A stretch of DNA of 64,000 nt from Streptomyces violens (GCF_000717745.1 NZ_JOBH01000006.1:408743-472742); one strand, 5' to 3'. Counted from the first letter of the stretch, positions 7,213 through 16,605 are shown. Program-made: numbers and translations. The notes: generated by a model from the letters alone, not told the origin.

Positions 7213-8156
7213 CACTGGCTGCTCCTTGAGACGTGGCGTGCGGCGAGGCGCTTCACGACGCGCTGCGCGACGAAGACGAGGATCAGCAGCAGGAACATCG
7301 CCCAGGCGATGGTCGCGGCGCGCCCCATCTGGTAGTTCTTCCAGCCCTCCTCGTAGAGCAACAGGCCGAGGGTCTGGTACTGGTTGTCGGCGCCGCCGGT
7401 GATGCCGTTCGGACCTTGGCCGAAGATCAGTGGTTCGCCGAAGAGCTGGGTTGCGCCGATCGTGGACAGCACGATGGTGAAGACGACCGTGGACCGGATG
7501 CCGGGGATGGTGACCATGCGGAACTGCTGCCAGCGCGAGGCGCCGTCGAGCGCGGCGGCCTCGTACCGCTCGTCCGGCACGGCCTGCATCGCCGCCAGGT
7601 AGAGCAGCGCGTTGTATCCGGTCCAGCGCCAGATGACGATCGAGGAGATGGCGAGCTGGGCGGCCCACTTGTCGTTCTCCCAGTTGACCGGGTCCATGCC
7701 GACCAGCCCCAGCAGCCAGTTGATCATGCCGAAGTCGCGCTCGAAGAGCATCGTGAAGACCAGCGCGGCGGCGCCCACGGACGTCGCGTACGGCGTCAGC
7801 GCCGCGACCCGGAAGAAGGCCGAGCCGCGCAGCCGGTAGTGCAGCAGATGCGCCAGGCCCAGCGCCATCAGCAGCTGCGGGACGGTGGAGAGCACGCCGA
7901 GCGTGAAGGTGTTGGCGAGCGCGTTCCAGAAGCGTTCGTCGACCCACAGCGCTGTGAAGTTGTCCAGTCCGACCCACTCCATGAGGTCCATGGAGGAGAG
8001 CTCGACGCGGTGCAGCGAGATCCACGCGGTGTAGAGCAGTGGATAGAAACTGAACGCGGCGAAGACGACGAAGAACGGGGCGACGAAGGCGTACGGGGCG
8101 CCGCGCACGTCCAGCCGGTGCCAGAACGTACGCCGCCGGTAGGTCTGCAGGGCCAC
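7212..8156 (-). CDS. Sugar ABC transporter permease, MalF/CebF type
   Basis: 314 residues. Six predicted membrane helices, the first being APYAFVAPFFVVFAAFSFYP. The EAA loop is AVPDERYEAAALDGASRWQQ followed by FRMVTIPGIR. This is the MalF-like partner of the following permease in a CUT1 importer. The ATG at 8156 has GGAGG eight bases upstream. It lies 31 bp after the binding-protein gene and overlaps the next permease by one base. Confidence 0.9.
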   Translation of the reverse strand: MALQTYRRRTFWHRLDVRGAPYAFVAPFFVVFAAFSFYPLLYTAWISLHRVELSSMDLMEWVGLDNFTALWVDERFWNALANTFTLGVLSTVPQLLMALGLAHLLHYRLRGSAFFRVAALTPYATSVGAAALVFTMLFERDFGMINWLLGLVGMDPVNWENDKWAAQLAISSIVIWRWTGYNALLYLAAMQAVPDERYEAAALDGASRWQQFRMVTIPGIRSTVVFTIVLSTIGATQLFGEPLIFGQGPNGITGGADNQYQTLGLLLYEEGWKNYQMGRAATIAWAMFLLLILVFVAQRVVKRLAARHVSRSSQ

Positions 8157-8187
8157 CGGAATCCTCCTGTGTCGGGTGTCCGGCCGG

Positions 8188-9498
8188 TCAGCCGGTGGCC
8201 TTCTTGATGCGGTCGTCGGTGGTCTTCCAGGCCGCGTCCTTGCTCTTGCCCTGCGCCTCGATGAGCGTCAGGCCCTGCGAGAAGATGTCCTTGATCGTGC
8301 CGTCCTTGCGGCCGAGCACCTGCTTGTCGGGGATCTCCCGGGCGGCGGCGCCGAAGATCTCACCGATGGGTGCGCTGCTGAAGTACTCGGACTTCGCATC
8401 GGCCACTTCGGGAGCCTTCAGGGCCTTCTCCGAGGACGGGAAGTTGCCGAGCTTCTCGAAGAGATACGCCTGCTGCTCGGGCGCGGTGAGCCACGCGACC
8501 AGCTTCTTCGCCTCGTCCTTGACCGGGCTCTGCTCCATCACGCCGAGGAAGGAGCCGCCCCAGTTGGCACCCTTCGGGGCCTTGGCCACATCCCACTTGC
8601 CCTTGTTCTTCGGGCCCGCCTTCTCGCTGATGTGGGCGAGCATCCACGCCGGGCACACCGTCGTGGCGAACGTACCGTTGGCCAGCCCGGGGTCCCAGCC
8701 GGGCTGGAACTGGCGGAGTTTGGCGGTCAGATCAGCGGAGGCGGCCTCGGCCGCCAGGTCCCAGGCGCCGGTGACGACCGGGTTCTTCCGGTGGATCAGC
8801 TCGCCCTTGGTGTCGTAGAACTGCCGGGAGCTGCCGTAGATCATGGCGTTGAACAGACCGCTGGCACTGTCCATGAAGGCCACGCCGTCGCCCTTGAAGC
8901 CGGACTTGAACTTCCGCCCCGCGTCGACGTACTTCGACCAGTCGCCCGCCCACAGCTCCGCGACCTTTTCGCGGTCGGTGGGCAGCCCGGCCTGCGCGAA
9001 GAGGTCCTTGCGGTAGCAGACGGCCATCGGGCCGATGTCGGTGCCCAGGCCGATGACCTTCTTGTCCGCCGTGGTGACCTGGTTCTGCTTCCAGGGAAGG
9101 AAATGTCCGGTTCCGGGGACCTTCGACAGGTCGGCGAAGGTGGTGGCGCGGGTGTCCACGAGCTCCTTGGCGCGCCCGACCTCGATGCCTTGGATATCCT
9201 TGAGGCCGCTGCCGGCGGCGAGATGGGTCTGCAGCGCGGTGTAGTACGTCTGCTCGTCCCCGGCGATCTCCGCCTTGATGGTGACGTTCGGGTGCTCCTT
9301 CTCGTACCGCTCCAGCAGGCCGGCCTCCTTGAAGCCCATCACGCCGTACAGGCCCATGGTGATCGTGACCTTGCCGTCCTTGATCCCGCCGCCGGTGTCC
9401 GCGGCGCCGCTCCCGCCGCACCCGGCGACCAGGCCGAGCGCGGCGGCGGCCGCCACCACCGCCAGGGATCTTCTCGTCATCGTTTTCCGAACGCTCAT
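8188..9498 (-). CDS. Sugar ABC transporter substrate-binding lipoprotein
   Basis: 436 residues. The N terminus has a basic n-region (MSVRKTMTRRS), a hydrophobic stretch and the lipobox LVAGC, so the mature protein is lipid-anchored at the outer face of the membrane. The body is an extracellular solute-binding protein family 1 fold (KVTITMGLYG, DIQGIEVGRAKELVDTRAT, YRKDLFAQAGLP). The context (GH1 enzyme, LacI regulator, CUT1 permeases) indicates a di- or oligosaccharide with beta-glucosidic links. The operator sequence differs from the CebR consensus, so this is probably a paralogue of cebEFG with a different ligand. The start at 9498 gives the best spacing to GGGAGG; 9504 is also possible. 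Confidence 0.9.
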   Translation of the reverse strand: MSVRKTMTRRSLAVVAAAAALGLVAGCGGSGAADTGGGIKDGKVTITMGLYGVMGFKEAGLLERYEKEHPNVTIKAEIAGDEQTYYTALQTHLAAGSGLKDIQGIEVGRAKELVDTRATTFADLSKVPGTGHFLPWKQNQVTTADKKVIGLGTDIGPMAVCYRKDLFAQAGLPTDREKVAELWAGDWSKYVDAGRKFKSGFKGDGVAFMDSASGLFNAMIYGSSRQFYDTKGELIHRKNPVVTGAWDLAAEAASADLTAKLRQFQPGWDPGLANGTFATTVCPAWMLAHISEKAGPKNKGKWDVAKAPKGANWGGSFLGVMEQSPVKDEAKKLVAWLTAPEQQAYLFEKLGNFPSSEKALKAPEVADAKSEYFSSAPIGEIFGAAAREIPDKQVLGRKDGTIKDIFSQGLTLIEAQGKSKDAAWKTTDDRIKKATG

Positions 9499-9528
9499 CG
9501 CCATTCCCCTCCCGGAGCCATGCCGAAC

Positions 9529-9574
9529 TGGGCACGTTCCCATTCGCCGAAAGCGGCGATTGGGAACGTGCCCA
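9529..9574. promoter_or_regulatory. Two LacI-type operators in mirrored array
   Basis: TGGGCACGTTCCCA (9529-9542) and its complement TGGGAACGTGCCCA (9561-9574) flank an inner near-perfect inverted repeat ATTCGCCG-AAAG-CGGCGATT. Each 14-mer resembles the CebR box TGGGAGCGCTCCCA but with an altered core. The centres are 32 bp apart (three turns). The array sits 31 bp upstream of the binding-protein start and about 170 bp from the divergent LacI start. Confidence 0.8.
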
Positions 9575-9745
9575 CCGATGTTTTGGAAGAGTGGCGGCCA
9601 CCATCGCGTGTGTCAATGACTTGAACACAGAAGGGAGTTGACGCTCCGCTCGGCGGAGTGCCCGAAGACGGTCGGGAGCGCGCCGGAGGTCTGGCACAAT
9701 GCGCTGGTGAACGGGGCGGGGACGGGACACGGCGGGGGTGGCGCG

Positions 9746-10762
9746 ATGGCGGGCGGACAGCGGCCGACGATAAAAACCGTGGCGGCGCGCGCCGGCGTCG
9801 GCCGCACCACGGTCTCCCGCGTCATCAACGGTTCGACGCTCGTCAGCGACGAGGCCAGGGCCGCCGTGCTGGCCGCCATAGCCGAGCTGAACTATGTACC
9901 GAACTCCGTCGCCCGCGGCCTGGTCACCAGCAGGACCAATTCCATCGCCCTGGTCATCCCCGAATCGGAGTCCCGGCTCGGCGCCGAGCCGTACTTCGCC
10001 GCCGTGATCCGCGGCGTGAGCATCGGACTCGCCGACACCCGGACCCAGCTCCAGCTGATCCTCGTTCGTGACCAGGGCGAACGCGACCGGCTCACCGCGT
10101 CCGTCGCGGAGCGGCGGGTGGACGGCGTGCTGCTGGCCTCGGTGCACGAGCACGACCCGCTGCCCGCGCTGCTGGAGGACATGGGCCTGCCCACCGTGCT
10201 CGCCGGCCGCCGCTCACCGGGGGAGACCCTGAGCCATGCCTGCGCCGACAACGTGGGCGGCGCCCACGCGGCCGTACGGCACCTGCTGGAGCGCGGCCGC
10301 ACCAGGATCGCGACGGTCACCGGGCCGATGGACATGGACGTCGGCCGCGGCCGGCTCCAGGGCTGGCAGGACGCCCTGCGCGCGGCCGGCGCGCGGCCCG
10401 AGGAACGGCTCGTGGCCCGCGCCGACTTCACCGAGGAGGGCGGCCGGGCCGCCGTCCGCACGCTCCTGGACCGCGTCCCGGACCTGGACGCCCTCTTCGT
10501 GGCCTCCGATGTGATGGCGGTGGGCGCGCTGAGCGAGCTGCGCGCCCGCGGGCGGCGCGTCCCCGAGGACGTGGCCGTGGTCGGCTTCGACGATTCCTTC
10601 CTGGCCCGGCACACCAATCCGCCGCTGACGACCGTCCGGCAGCCCGTCGAAGAGCTGGGCACCACCATCGCCCGCGTCCTGCTGCGCGAGATCGCCGACC
10701 CCACGGCGCCCCGGCAGCGGATCGCGCTGCCGACGGAGCTGGTGGTCCGCGAGTCCTCCTGA
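9746..10762 (+). CDS. LacI family transcriptional regulator of the sugar operon
   Basis: 338 residues. The N-terminal HTH is at about residues 9-32 (IKTVAARAGVGRTTVSRVIN), followed by the hinge helix (NYVPNSVARGL) and a periplasmic-binding-protein-like sensor (TNSIALVIPESESRLG, DGVLLASVHEHDP, DVAVVGFDDSFLARHTNPPL, TTVRQPVEELG). This is the GalR/CebR branch. It is divergent from the sugar importer operon with two palindromic LacI boxes between them, so it very likely represses the operon and perhaps itself until the imported sugar binds. The ATG at 9746 places the HTH at the standard distance; the upstream in-frame region lacks coding character. Confidence 0.92.
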   Translation: MAGGQRPTIKTVAARAGVGRTTVSRVINGSTLVSDEARAAVLAAIAELNYVPNSVARGLVTSRTNSIALVIPESESRLGAEPYFAAVIRGVSIGLADTRTQLQLILVRDQGERDRLTASVAERRVDGVLLASVHEHDPLPALLEDMGLPTVLAGRRSPGETLSHACADNVGGAHAAVRHLLERGRTRIATVTGPMDMDVGRGRLQGWQDALRAAGARPEERLVARADFTEEGGRAAVRTLLDRVPDLDALFVASDVMAVGALSELRARGRRVPEDVAVVGFDDSFLARHTNPPLTTVRQPVEELGTTIARVLLREIADPTAPRQRIALPTELVVRESS

Positions 10763-10787
10763 GGGCCCGGACTCGGCGCGCGGCCGG

Positions 10788-11654
10788 TCAGTCGCGCCGT
10801 ACCGGACCGATGCGCTCGCGCGAGACGGCGAACGCCGCGAAGTCCGCGTAATCGGCGTCCGGCGTCGCCCAGCTCGGATCGGAGCCGCCGAAGAAGGTCG
10901 AGAAGAACACGCCCTCGATCTGCAGCTTCTTCGAGGTCCGGAACTCCAGCTCGTCCTCGCGGAGCACCCGGCGGCCGTCGAGGAACACCTCGACCGAACC
11001 GTTGTCCTCACCCGGTGTGTTGAGCCGTACGGACTGCTCCACGCAGGTCCAGCGGCCGGTGGGCCACTTCCACTTGCCGCGGCCGAGCGAGGTGCCGTGC
11101 TCCACGGAGGTCGGCAGGTACGCGTACACCTCACCGCGGCCCTTGCGCCGCCACATGTACCGGGTGGACAGACCGTTCTCGCCGTCGGGGATGCGCCGGC
11201 CGCCGGTGACCGTGCCGCCGTACAGGCCGGGCAGCTTGCCGCCCTTGACGAAGTCGAAGCCCTTGGGGAAACGCAGGTAGTAGCGCAGATGGAGGGAGTC
11301 GGTCGGGCCGGAGCGGAGCGGCAGGTAGAGCTGCGCACCGCCTTCCGGGCGGCCGTAGCGGCGGGCGACGGTGGGGCTGGCCGAGCGGGCCGGATAGCGC
11401 ACCCGCAGCACCGGTCCGTACACCGGATGGTGCCGCAGCGCGGCGCGGGACAGTCCGAAGGAGCCCTCCTCGCGCGGCCTGAGCCGGGGTCCGAAGAACC
11501 GGGCCACCGCGGCGGTGTCCCAGTCGAGGGACGGCTCGGCGGAGGGGTCGTCCGTTTCCCGTGGCGGGGGTTTCTCGTCGTCCGAGCCGGAACACGAGGC
11601 GAGGAAGGCGGCGAGCGAGGCCGCTCCCGCGGCGACGAACTTCCGACGGTCCAT
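10788..11654 (-). CDS. Secreted polysaccharide lyase, PL14-like
   Basis: 288 residues. Twin-arginine signal (MDRRKFVAAGAASLAAFLAS) with a possible lipobox LASC. The rest matches the polysaccharide lyase 14 / alginate-lyase-like jelly roll: GGAQLYLPLR, LHLRYYLRFPKGFDFVKGGK, LPGLYGG, GLSTRYMWRR, EVYAYLP, IEGVFFSTFFGGSDPSWA. The family cleaves polyuronates such as alginate or glucuronan by beta-elimination. AGGAG is ten bases before the ATG at 11654. It is the last gene of the leftward polysaccharide operon and is probably used to trim or release the polymer, like AlgL in alginate systems. Confidence 0.75.
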   Translation of the reverse strand: MDRRKFVAAGAASLAAFLASCSGSDDEKPPPRETDDPSAEPSLDWDTAAVARFFGPRLRPREEGSFGLSRAALRHHPVYGPVLRVRYPARSASPTVARRYGRPEGGAQLYLPLRSGPTDSLHLRYYLRFPKGFDFVKGGKLPGLYGGTVTGGRRIPDGENGLSTRYMWRRKGRGEVYAYLPTSVEHGTSLGRGKWKWPTGRWTCVEQSVRLNTPGEDNGSVEVFLDGRRVLREDELEFRTSKKLQIEGVFFSTFFGGSDPSWATPDADYADFAAFAVSRERIGPVRRD

Positions 11655-11725
11655 GGGCCGGGTGCTCCTGTCCTGGCTCGGGGGCATCGGCCGCCCCGCC
11701 GCACGGGCGGCGGGACGGCCTGCTG

Positions 11726-13414
11726 TCAGGCGGCGGCGATGCGGTAGGACACCGCCGAGCTGCTCGCCTGCGTGGCGCGCAGGGTCACGGTGCCCTTCGA
11801 GTCCGCCTTTCCGGTGGCCACGGTACGGCCGTCGGCGGTGAGTTTGTACGAAGCGCCCGGTTTCAGGCCAGTTACGGTGAACGCCGCTGAACTGGCCGAG
11901 TCCAGCTGCACGTTGACCGGGTTCTGGTCGCGGAAGGCGATCGACCCACGCGTGCCGGAGTCACCCTTGACGGAGTACGTGAGTCCGGACGGCGTGGTGT
12001 TCCGGTCGAAGGTCGTGCCGGTGGTCTGCTGGGTCAGCGCCCCGGAGGCGAACGTACCGGTGAAGGTGTTCCCGCTGAACGTCAGGCCGTCGGCCTGCCC
12101 GAGCTTCAGGACGTTGCTGCCGCTGCCGTCGAAGGTGTTGCCGGTGAACGTCAGCCGGGCCGGCCTGCCGGTGTCGTTGGTGTACGCGGGCTTGTCCGAG
12201 CCCTGGTACGTGTAGACGGCGTACTGCCCGCTGTCCGTGACGGTGTTGTCGGCCGAGGTGATGTCCTGCGAGCCGACGCTGTAGCGCAGCCCGAACTTCG
12301 CTCGCGCGATGGTGTTGTTCTCGATGACGTCGTCGCTGCTGTCGAAGACCGCGATGCCCGCGCCGTTGGGCTGGTCGTGGACGTTGTTGTCGCGCACGAC
12401 GGAGTCGGTGACACCGCGGTGCAGCATGATGCCGTGCACCTGGTTGTCCGACGCGTCGTCGTCGCCCGGCGGCAGGTAGGGCGGGATGCCGTTGTGGTCG
12501 CTCTCGTTGCCGACGATCTCCAGGTGGTCACAACGCTGGGAGCAGATGATCCCGTGATTGCCGTTGTGGTGCGCGTGGTTGTTGGTGATCGTCAGGTGGT
12601 CCGAGTCGTCGTGCGGGTCGAGCCCGTACGCCACGTTGTGGTCGTACTCGTTGCGGTCGAACGTCATCCCGTAGGCACCGAAGGTGTAGGTGCCCATGTA
12701 GTTGTGGTGGAAGCGGCTGCCGATCTGGTCGCCGAGCACGTCCAGCTTGTCGCAGACGTCCTGGTGGTTGATGTCGCAGCCGCGCGCCTTGTACGCGACG
12801 CCGTAGCTCTCGGCCGCGTAGTAGCCGAGGTACCCGATGTCGCTGTGGTAGATGTTCATCGTGGACTGGCGGGGCGTGCCGTCGGCGTCGAGGTAGGACA
12901 GCGCCCGTATGAAGGCGCGGCCGCGCTCTCCGGTACCGGCGGAGACGTCGGTGTCCGGGCCGTTCGCCTGCTCGTCCCACGAGGTGATGTCGACGCGGTC
13001 GATGTCGATCGTGCCGTACTGCGCGGTGATGGAGGCGACCTCGGTGGGCCCGCCGCCCGCCGGGCTGTTGAGCCGCAGGGTGTCCACCTCACCGCCCGCG
13101 GCGGAGCCGTGCAGTTCCAGGGTGGCGCCGTTCTGGACGACCAGGTTGGCGTCCAGCTGCCAGGTGCCGGGCGAGCCGTCGACCTGGCGCAGGGGAGCGC
13201 TCGGGCACAGTGTGCTGATGCCGGACGGGGACGACGTGCCGGACGTGAGGTAGAGGGTGTTGGTACTGGAGGCGTACCGCACCTGTCCGGAACAGGCCGC
13301 GGCCTGTGCGGGCGGGGCGAGCACGCCGGTCAGGCCGGTGACCAGCGTGCCCGCCGACAGCAGGACGATGCCCGCGCGCAGGGTTCTGATGACGCCGGAT
13401 GAGCGGTCGGTCAT
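11726..13414 (-). CDS. Secreted right-handed beta-helix protein, AlgG-like mannuronan C5-epimerase
   Basis: 562 residues. Signal peptide about 1-38 (cleavage near AQA), then a right-handed parallel beta-helix. Residues 235-300 carry the hallmark of mannuronan C5-epimerases: FHHNYMGTYTFGAYGMTFDR, NEYDHNVAYGLDPHDDSDHL with the catalytic DPHD at 266-269, and NHGIICSQRCDHLEI. These enzymes convert D-mannuronate to L-guluronate in the polymer by abstracting the C5 proton. The C terminus is a small Ig-like/beta domain (LKPGASYKLTADGRTVATGK). AAGGAG precedes the ATG. The neighbouring Alg8-like synthase, nucleotide-sugar dehydrogenase and PL14-like lyase support a role in making an alginate-like polymer. 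The exact sugar is not proven. Confidence 0.85.
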   Translation of the reverse strand: MTDRSSGVIRTLRAGIVLLSAGTLVTGLTGVLAPPAQAAACSGQVRYASSTNTLYLTSGTSSPSGISTLCPSAPLRQVDGSPGTWQLDANLVVQNGATLELHGSAAGGEVDTLRLNSPAGGGPTEVASITAQYGTIDIDRVDITSWDEQANGPDTDVSAGTGERGRAFIRALSYLDADGTPRQSTMNIYHSDIGYLGYYAAESYGVAYKARGCDINHQDVCDKLDVLGDQIGSRFHHNYMGTYTFGAYGMTFDRNEYDHNVAYGLDPHDDSDHLTITNNHAHHNGNHGIICSQRCDHLEIVGNESDHNGIPPYLPPGDDDASDNQVHGIMLHRGVTDSVVRDNNVHDQPNGAGIAVFDSSDDVIENNTIARAKFGLRYSVGSQDITSADNTVTDSGQYAVYTYQGSDKPAYTNDTGRPARLTFTGNTFDGSGSNVLKLGQADGLTFSGNTFTGTFASGALTQQTTGTTFDRNTTPSGLTYSVKGDSGTRGSIAFRDQNPVNVQLDSASSAAFTVTGLKPGASYKLTADGRTVATGKADSKGTVTLRATQASSSAVSYRIAAA

Positions 13415-13492
13415 GGTGTGCGACTCCTTCTCCGGTTCTCCGGCCGCCGTCCCGGTGGGGCGGCGGCCGGTGTGTGCACGGCTGACGTTGCG

Positions 13493-15298
13493 TCAGGCCG
13501 TGTTCTCCACATGTCCGGCGACCTTGGGCCGTGGGGTGCCGCGGTGCCGGACGTGATGGAGGGTCTGCAGGACGACGGCCAGGGCCAGGGCCACCAGGGC
13601 CGCGAAGCCCAGCCAGGGGAACGGCGGCAGCGAGACCTCGGTCTTGCCGTGCCGCTTGACCTCGCCGTCCCCGTCCAGCGCCACCGGGGCCCGGACACGG
13701 GAGTCGGTGAGGTCCAGCAGGGACCGGGCGTCCGCGTCGATGCCCTGCCGCTCCGCCAGGACGTCCAGGGACTTGCCGGAGGCCCGGACGCCCTCTGCGA
13801 GGTGCATACCGCGGTGGGAGCTGCCGATCGACACATTCTCCAGGCGGGCCGCGGCGCCGAGGTCGACGGCCGTGGTGCCGCCGGACAGGGCGCCGCCGGT
13901 GACCTTCAGCCCGGGGGAGCTGGAGGCCAGGCCCTTGCGGCTGGCCTCGCTGACCCGGACGCCGTTCAGGGTGATGTGCCGGGTCGCCCCGGAGACGAGT
14001 ACGCCGGTCTCGCCGCCGTCCACCCGGACGTCGCGCAGTGCGACCCGGTCGGCCCCGCCGCCGATGGCGATGCCGGTGCGGTTGGCGGACAACGAGGTGC
14101 GTTCGACGCGGACACGGGAACCGGTGATGCCGATGCCGCGGTCGAAGCCGCTGAGGGAACCGCCGGAGACCGTGGCGCCCCCGATGCCCTCGGCCAGCAG
14201 GATGCCGGGCTCGCTGCCGTTGTGCCCGGTCAGCTCGGGATCCTGTACCGATACCGTGCTGTCGCCGCCGGAGACACGCACCGCGGCGCGCGACGAGCTC
14301 TCCACCGTGGCCTTGTGCACGACGCACTCCCGGCAGGACGTCAGGTCGATGCCGCCGCCCATGTCGAAGTGGGAGGTGGGGGAGTTCAGCCGCAGACCGC
14401 GCTGGAGCGTGGCCTTGATCCCGGCGCCGTCGTTGTCGCGAGTGTTCAGGCCGGTCAGGGTGCGGTTGTCGGTACCGCCGAGGGCGATGCCCGTACGGCC
14501 GTTGGACTCGGCAGCGAGGCCGCTCACCTTGGTGCCGCGGTCGCCCTTGAGCACGATGCCGTCCTCGACGGCGCCGGTGGCCGTGACGTTCTTCAGGCTG
14601 ACGCCCTGGGAGCCGGCCAGCCGCAGCCCGGTGTGGTTGTCCTGGAACGTCGTGCCGGTCGCCGACCCCGTGCTGCCGCGTGCCCAGGTGACGCCCGACT
14701 GGTCGGCGGTCGCGGACGTGCCGATCCGGCCGAACCCGCTGACCGTGGCGTTGCGGAAGTCCATCCGGCCGCCCGCCCCCATCGAGAGGTACGGGCGCCC
14801 GGGCGCACTGGCCGGCGCGGGGCTGGAGCCGTCCTCGGCGACCGAGGCCAGCGTGGTGCTGTCCACGTCCAGGGCGGCCCGGCTGCCGCTGATCCACGTC
14901 CCGGACCTGGCCGTGCGCCCCGCCGTGAGCAGGACCTTCTTCGTCCGGTCGTCGATGCGCAGAATGGTGTCGGGCGCGAGCAGCACGGCCGTACGGATGC
15001 GGACGGTGGACGGCCGGCCGGGCTCGGAACCGATCCACTCCCGGCCCGCGTTGGCGGCCAGCCAGCCCAGCGAGACGGACGGCGTCCCCGGGTACAGCCG
15101 GCGCACGACGACGCCGTTGCTGAGCAGGCTCACACTGCGCGGCCGCAGCACCATCAGCTTGTCGGGCTGCCCGGTGCGCTGCCAGGCGGCGACGTCCTCG
15201 GGCAGGCCGACGGCCGCCGCCGGCGCGCCCTGGATGCCGAGGGCCAGTACGGCCGAGAGGGCGGCCGCGGCCGCCCCGAAACGGTGTACGGTTTTCAT
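13493..15298 (-). CDS. Membrane-anchored right-handed beta-helix protein
   Basis: 601 residues: signal peptide (MKTVHRFGAAAAALSAVLAL, cleavage near AAA), a linker domain, then many short parallel-beta-helix rungs from about residue 150 to 520 (DGIVLKGDRGTKVSGL, TGIALGGTDNRTLTG and similar). A C-terminal membrane helix (WLGFAALVALALAVVLQ) and basic tail (HHVRHRG) follow. The catalytic DPHD motif seen in its neighbour is absent, so it is probably not an epimerase; a scaffold or polymer-guiding role is possible. Its ATG overlaps the glycosyltransferase stop (ATGA) and has GGAGG upstream, so the two are translationally coupled. Function within the polysaccharide machine is inferred from position only. 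Confidence 0.7.
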   Translation of the reverse strand: MKTVHRFGAAAAALSAVLALGIQGAPAAAVGLPEDVAAWQRTGQPDKLMVLRPRSVSLLSNGVVVRRLYPGTPSVSLGWLAANAGREWIGSEPGRPSTVRIRTAVLLAPDTILRIDDRTKKVLLTAGRTARSGTWISGSRAALDVDSTTLASVAEDGSSPAPASAPGRPYLSMGAGGRMDFRNATVSGFGRIGTSATADQSGVTWARGSTGSATGTTFQDNHTGLRLAGSQGVSLKNVTATGAVEDGIVLKGDRGTKVSGLAAESNGRTGIALGGTDNRTLTGLNTRDNDGAGIKATLQRGLRLNSPTSHFDMGGGIDLTSCRECVVHKATVESSSRAAVRVSGGDSTVSVQDPELTGHNGSEPGILLAEGIGGATVSGGSLSGFDRGIGITGSRVRVERTSLSANRTGIAIGGGADRVALRDVRVDGGETGVLVSGATRHITLNGVRVSEASRKGLASSSPGLKVTGGALSGGTTAVDLGAAARLENVSIGSSHRGMHLAEGVRASGKSLDVLAERQGIDADARSLLDLTDSRVRAPVALDGDGEVKRHGKTEVSLPPFPWLGFAALVALALAVVLQTLHHVRHRGTPRPKVAGHVENTA

Positions 15299-16527
15299 GC
15301 TCCTGCCTCCGAACCTGCGGCCTGCGGCGAGGTCCGCACCGCGACACCGTTGACGACGGACACCTGCCGGGTCAGCCAGCGCTGCCTGCGGATGGTCAGC
15401 AGGGCACAGATCTTCACCCCGGCCATCAGGAACGACATCAGCACGAAGCCGGGGACCAGGAAGAACGACGAGGGCCTGCGCACGAGGTGCGGCAGCATCT
15501 TCATCGCCCGGCTGACCCACCACCAGGCGGCCAGACAGGCCACGAAGAACCAGTCCTCGCGGATGATCGCGTACACCATGAAGAACGGCGCGAACAGCAG
15601 CGTGAAGCTGCTCACCGCCTTGTCGGCCATGGTGAAGGCGAGGAACGGATGGCGCCGGATCCAACGGGACGACAGCGCTCTGAGATCTGATCTCCAGGTG
15701 TTGCGGGACCAGCGCAGCCGCTGCTTCATGAAGATCCGCAGGGTGCCGGGGAAGGTCGACCAGACCCGGGCGGAGCGCTGCATGTACGTACGGTGGCCGC
15801 GCGCCAGCGTCAGTGTGGTCAGCCGCTTGTCGTCGCCGGACATGCACGGCACGCCCATGAACGTCTCGTGCATGAACTCGTCGGATATCTCCAGCAGCAG
15901 CTCCCGGCGGTAGACCGCAGTCCGGCCGGAGAGGCAGGAGACAGCCCGGCCCACGGCGGTCTGGGCCGCGTTCTCGTCGAAGTACCGGTAGTCCAGGTAC
16001 ATGTCGTTGACGCGCTGCAGGAAGCCCCGCGGGTTGTAGACGTTCTGCCGGGTGCCGACGCCGCCGACCTTCGGGTCGGCGAACGGCTTGCACACCTCGG
16101 CGGCCACGTCGTCCGCCCAGATGGTGTCGGAGTCCACCAGCGCGACCAGGTCGGTGCTGCACGCCTCCCAGCCGCGGCGCAGCGCGTCGCGCTTGCCGGG
16201 CACGTCGGTGATGACGACGGTCACGGGATAGCGGGCCGCGACCTCCTGGCACGCGTGGTCGGTGACGTCGATGACGAGGACGATCTCCTCGACGTCGTTG
16301 GCCAGCCACGATTCGATCGCGTGCGCAAAGATGTCGGGGTCTTCCTGGTACACCGGAACGACGATGCTCAGCGGCAGCCGGAAGTCGTTCCGCACCGGCC
16401 GGTACAGGGCGGCCGGCGCGCGGCGCACGAGCCAGCAGCTCCAGCGGACCAGGCCCAGGATGCCCAGCGGCAGGTAGACCAGGTAGTACCGGAAGTCGTA
16501 GAGCGTGGTGTCTAGTAGGGCACTCAT
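15295..16527 (-). CDS. Family 2 glycosyltransferase, Alg8-like polymer synthase
   Basis: 410 residues. Two N-terminal hydrophobic segments (YYLVYLPLGILGLV), then a GT-A domain: IVVPVYQEDPDIF, VVITDVPGKRDALRRGWEAC, the DxD motif LVDSDT, SCLSGRTAVYRRE, the acceptor motif MSGDDKRL, and the QxxRW motif KQRLRWSRNTW. Three or four C-terminal membrane helices follow. This is the processive GT2 layout of Alg8, HasA and cellulose synthases, which polymerise and extrude a sugar chain through the membrane. There is no PilZ/Alg44 partner nearby. Co-location with an epimerase and a nucleotide-sugar dehydrogenase points to a polyuronate product. Confidence 0.88.
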   Translation of the reverse strand: MSALLDTTLYDFRYYLVYLPLGILGLVRWSCWLVRRAPAALYRPVRNDFRLPLSIVVPVYQEDPDIFAHAIESWLANDVEEIVLVIDVTDHACQEVAARYPVTVVITDVPGKRDALRRGWEACSTDLVALVDSDTIWADDVAAEVCKPFADPKVGGVGTRQNVYNPRGFLQRVNDMYLDYRYFDENAAQTAVGRAVSCLSGRTAVYRRELLLEISDEFMHETFMGVPCMSGDDKRLTTLTLARGHRTYMQRSARVWSTFPGTLRIFMKQRLRWSRNTWRSDLRALSSRWIRRHPFLAFTMADKAVSSFTLLFAPFFMVYAIIREDWFFVACLAAWWWVSRAMKMLPHLVRRPSSFFLVPGFVLMSFLMAGVKICALLTIRRQRWLTRQVSVVNGVAVRTSPQAAGSEAGA

Positions 16528-16605
16528 GGTTCCGTTCTCGATGACGGGTGAGCCGAGGCCGGGCAAGGGGGGAGTGGGGGCTCGCGAGGGGGGTGTCCGC
16601 GGCGG

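Noticed and set aside
13418..15913. Long rightward frame of 831 codons opposite the polysaccharide genes
   Set aside because: Antisense shadow of the beta-helix and GT2 genes; no recognisable motif.
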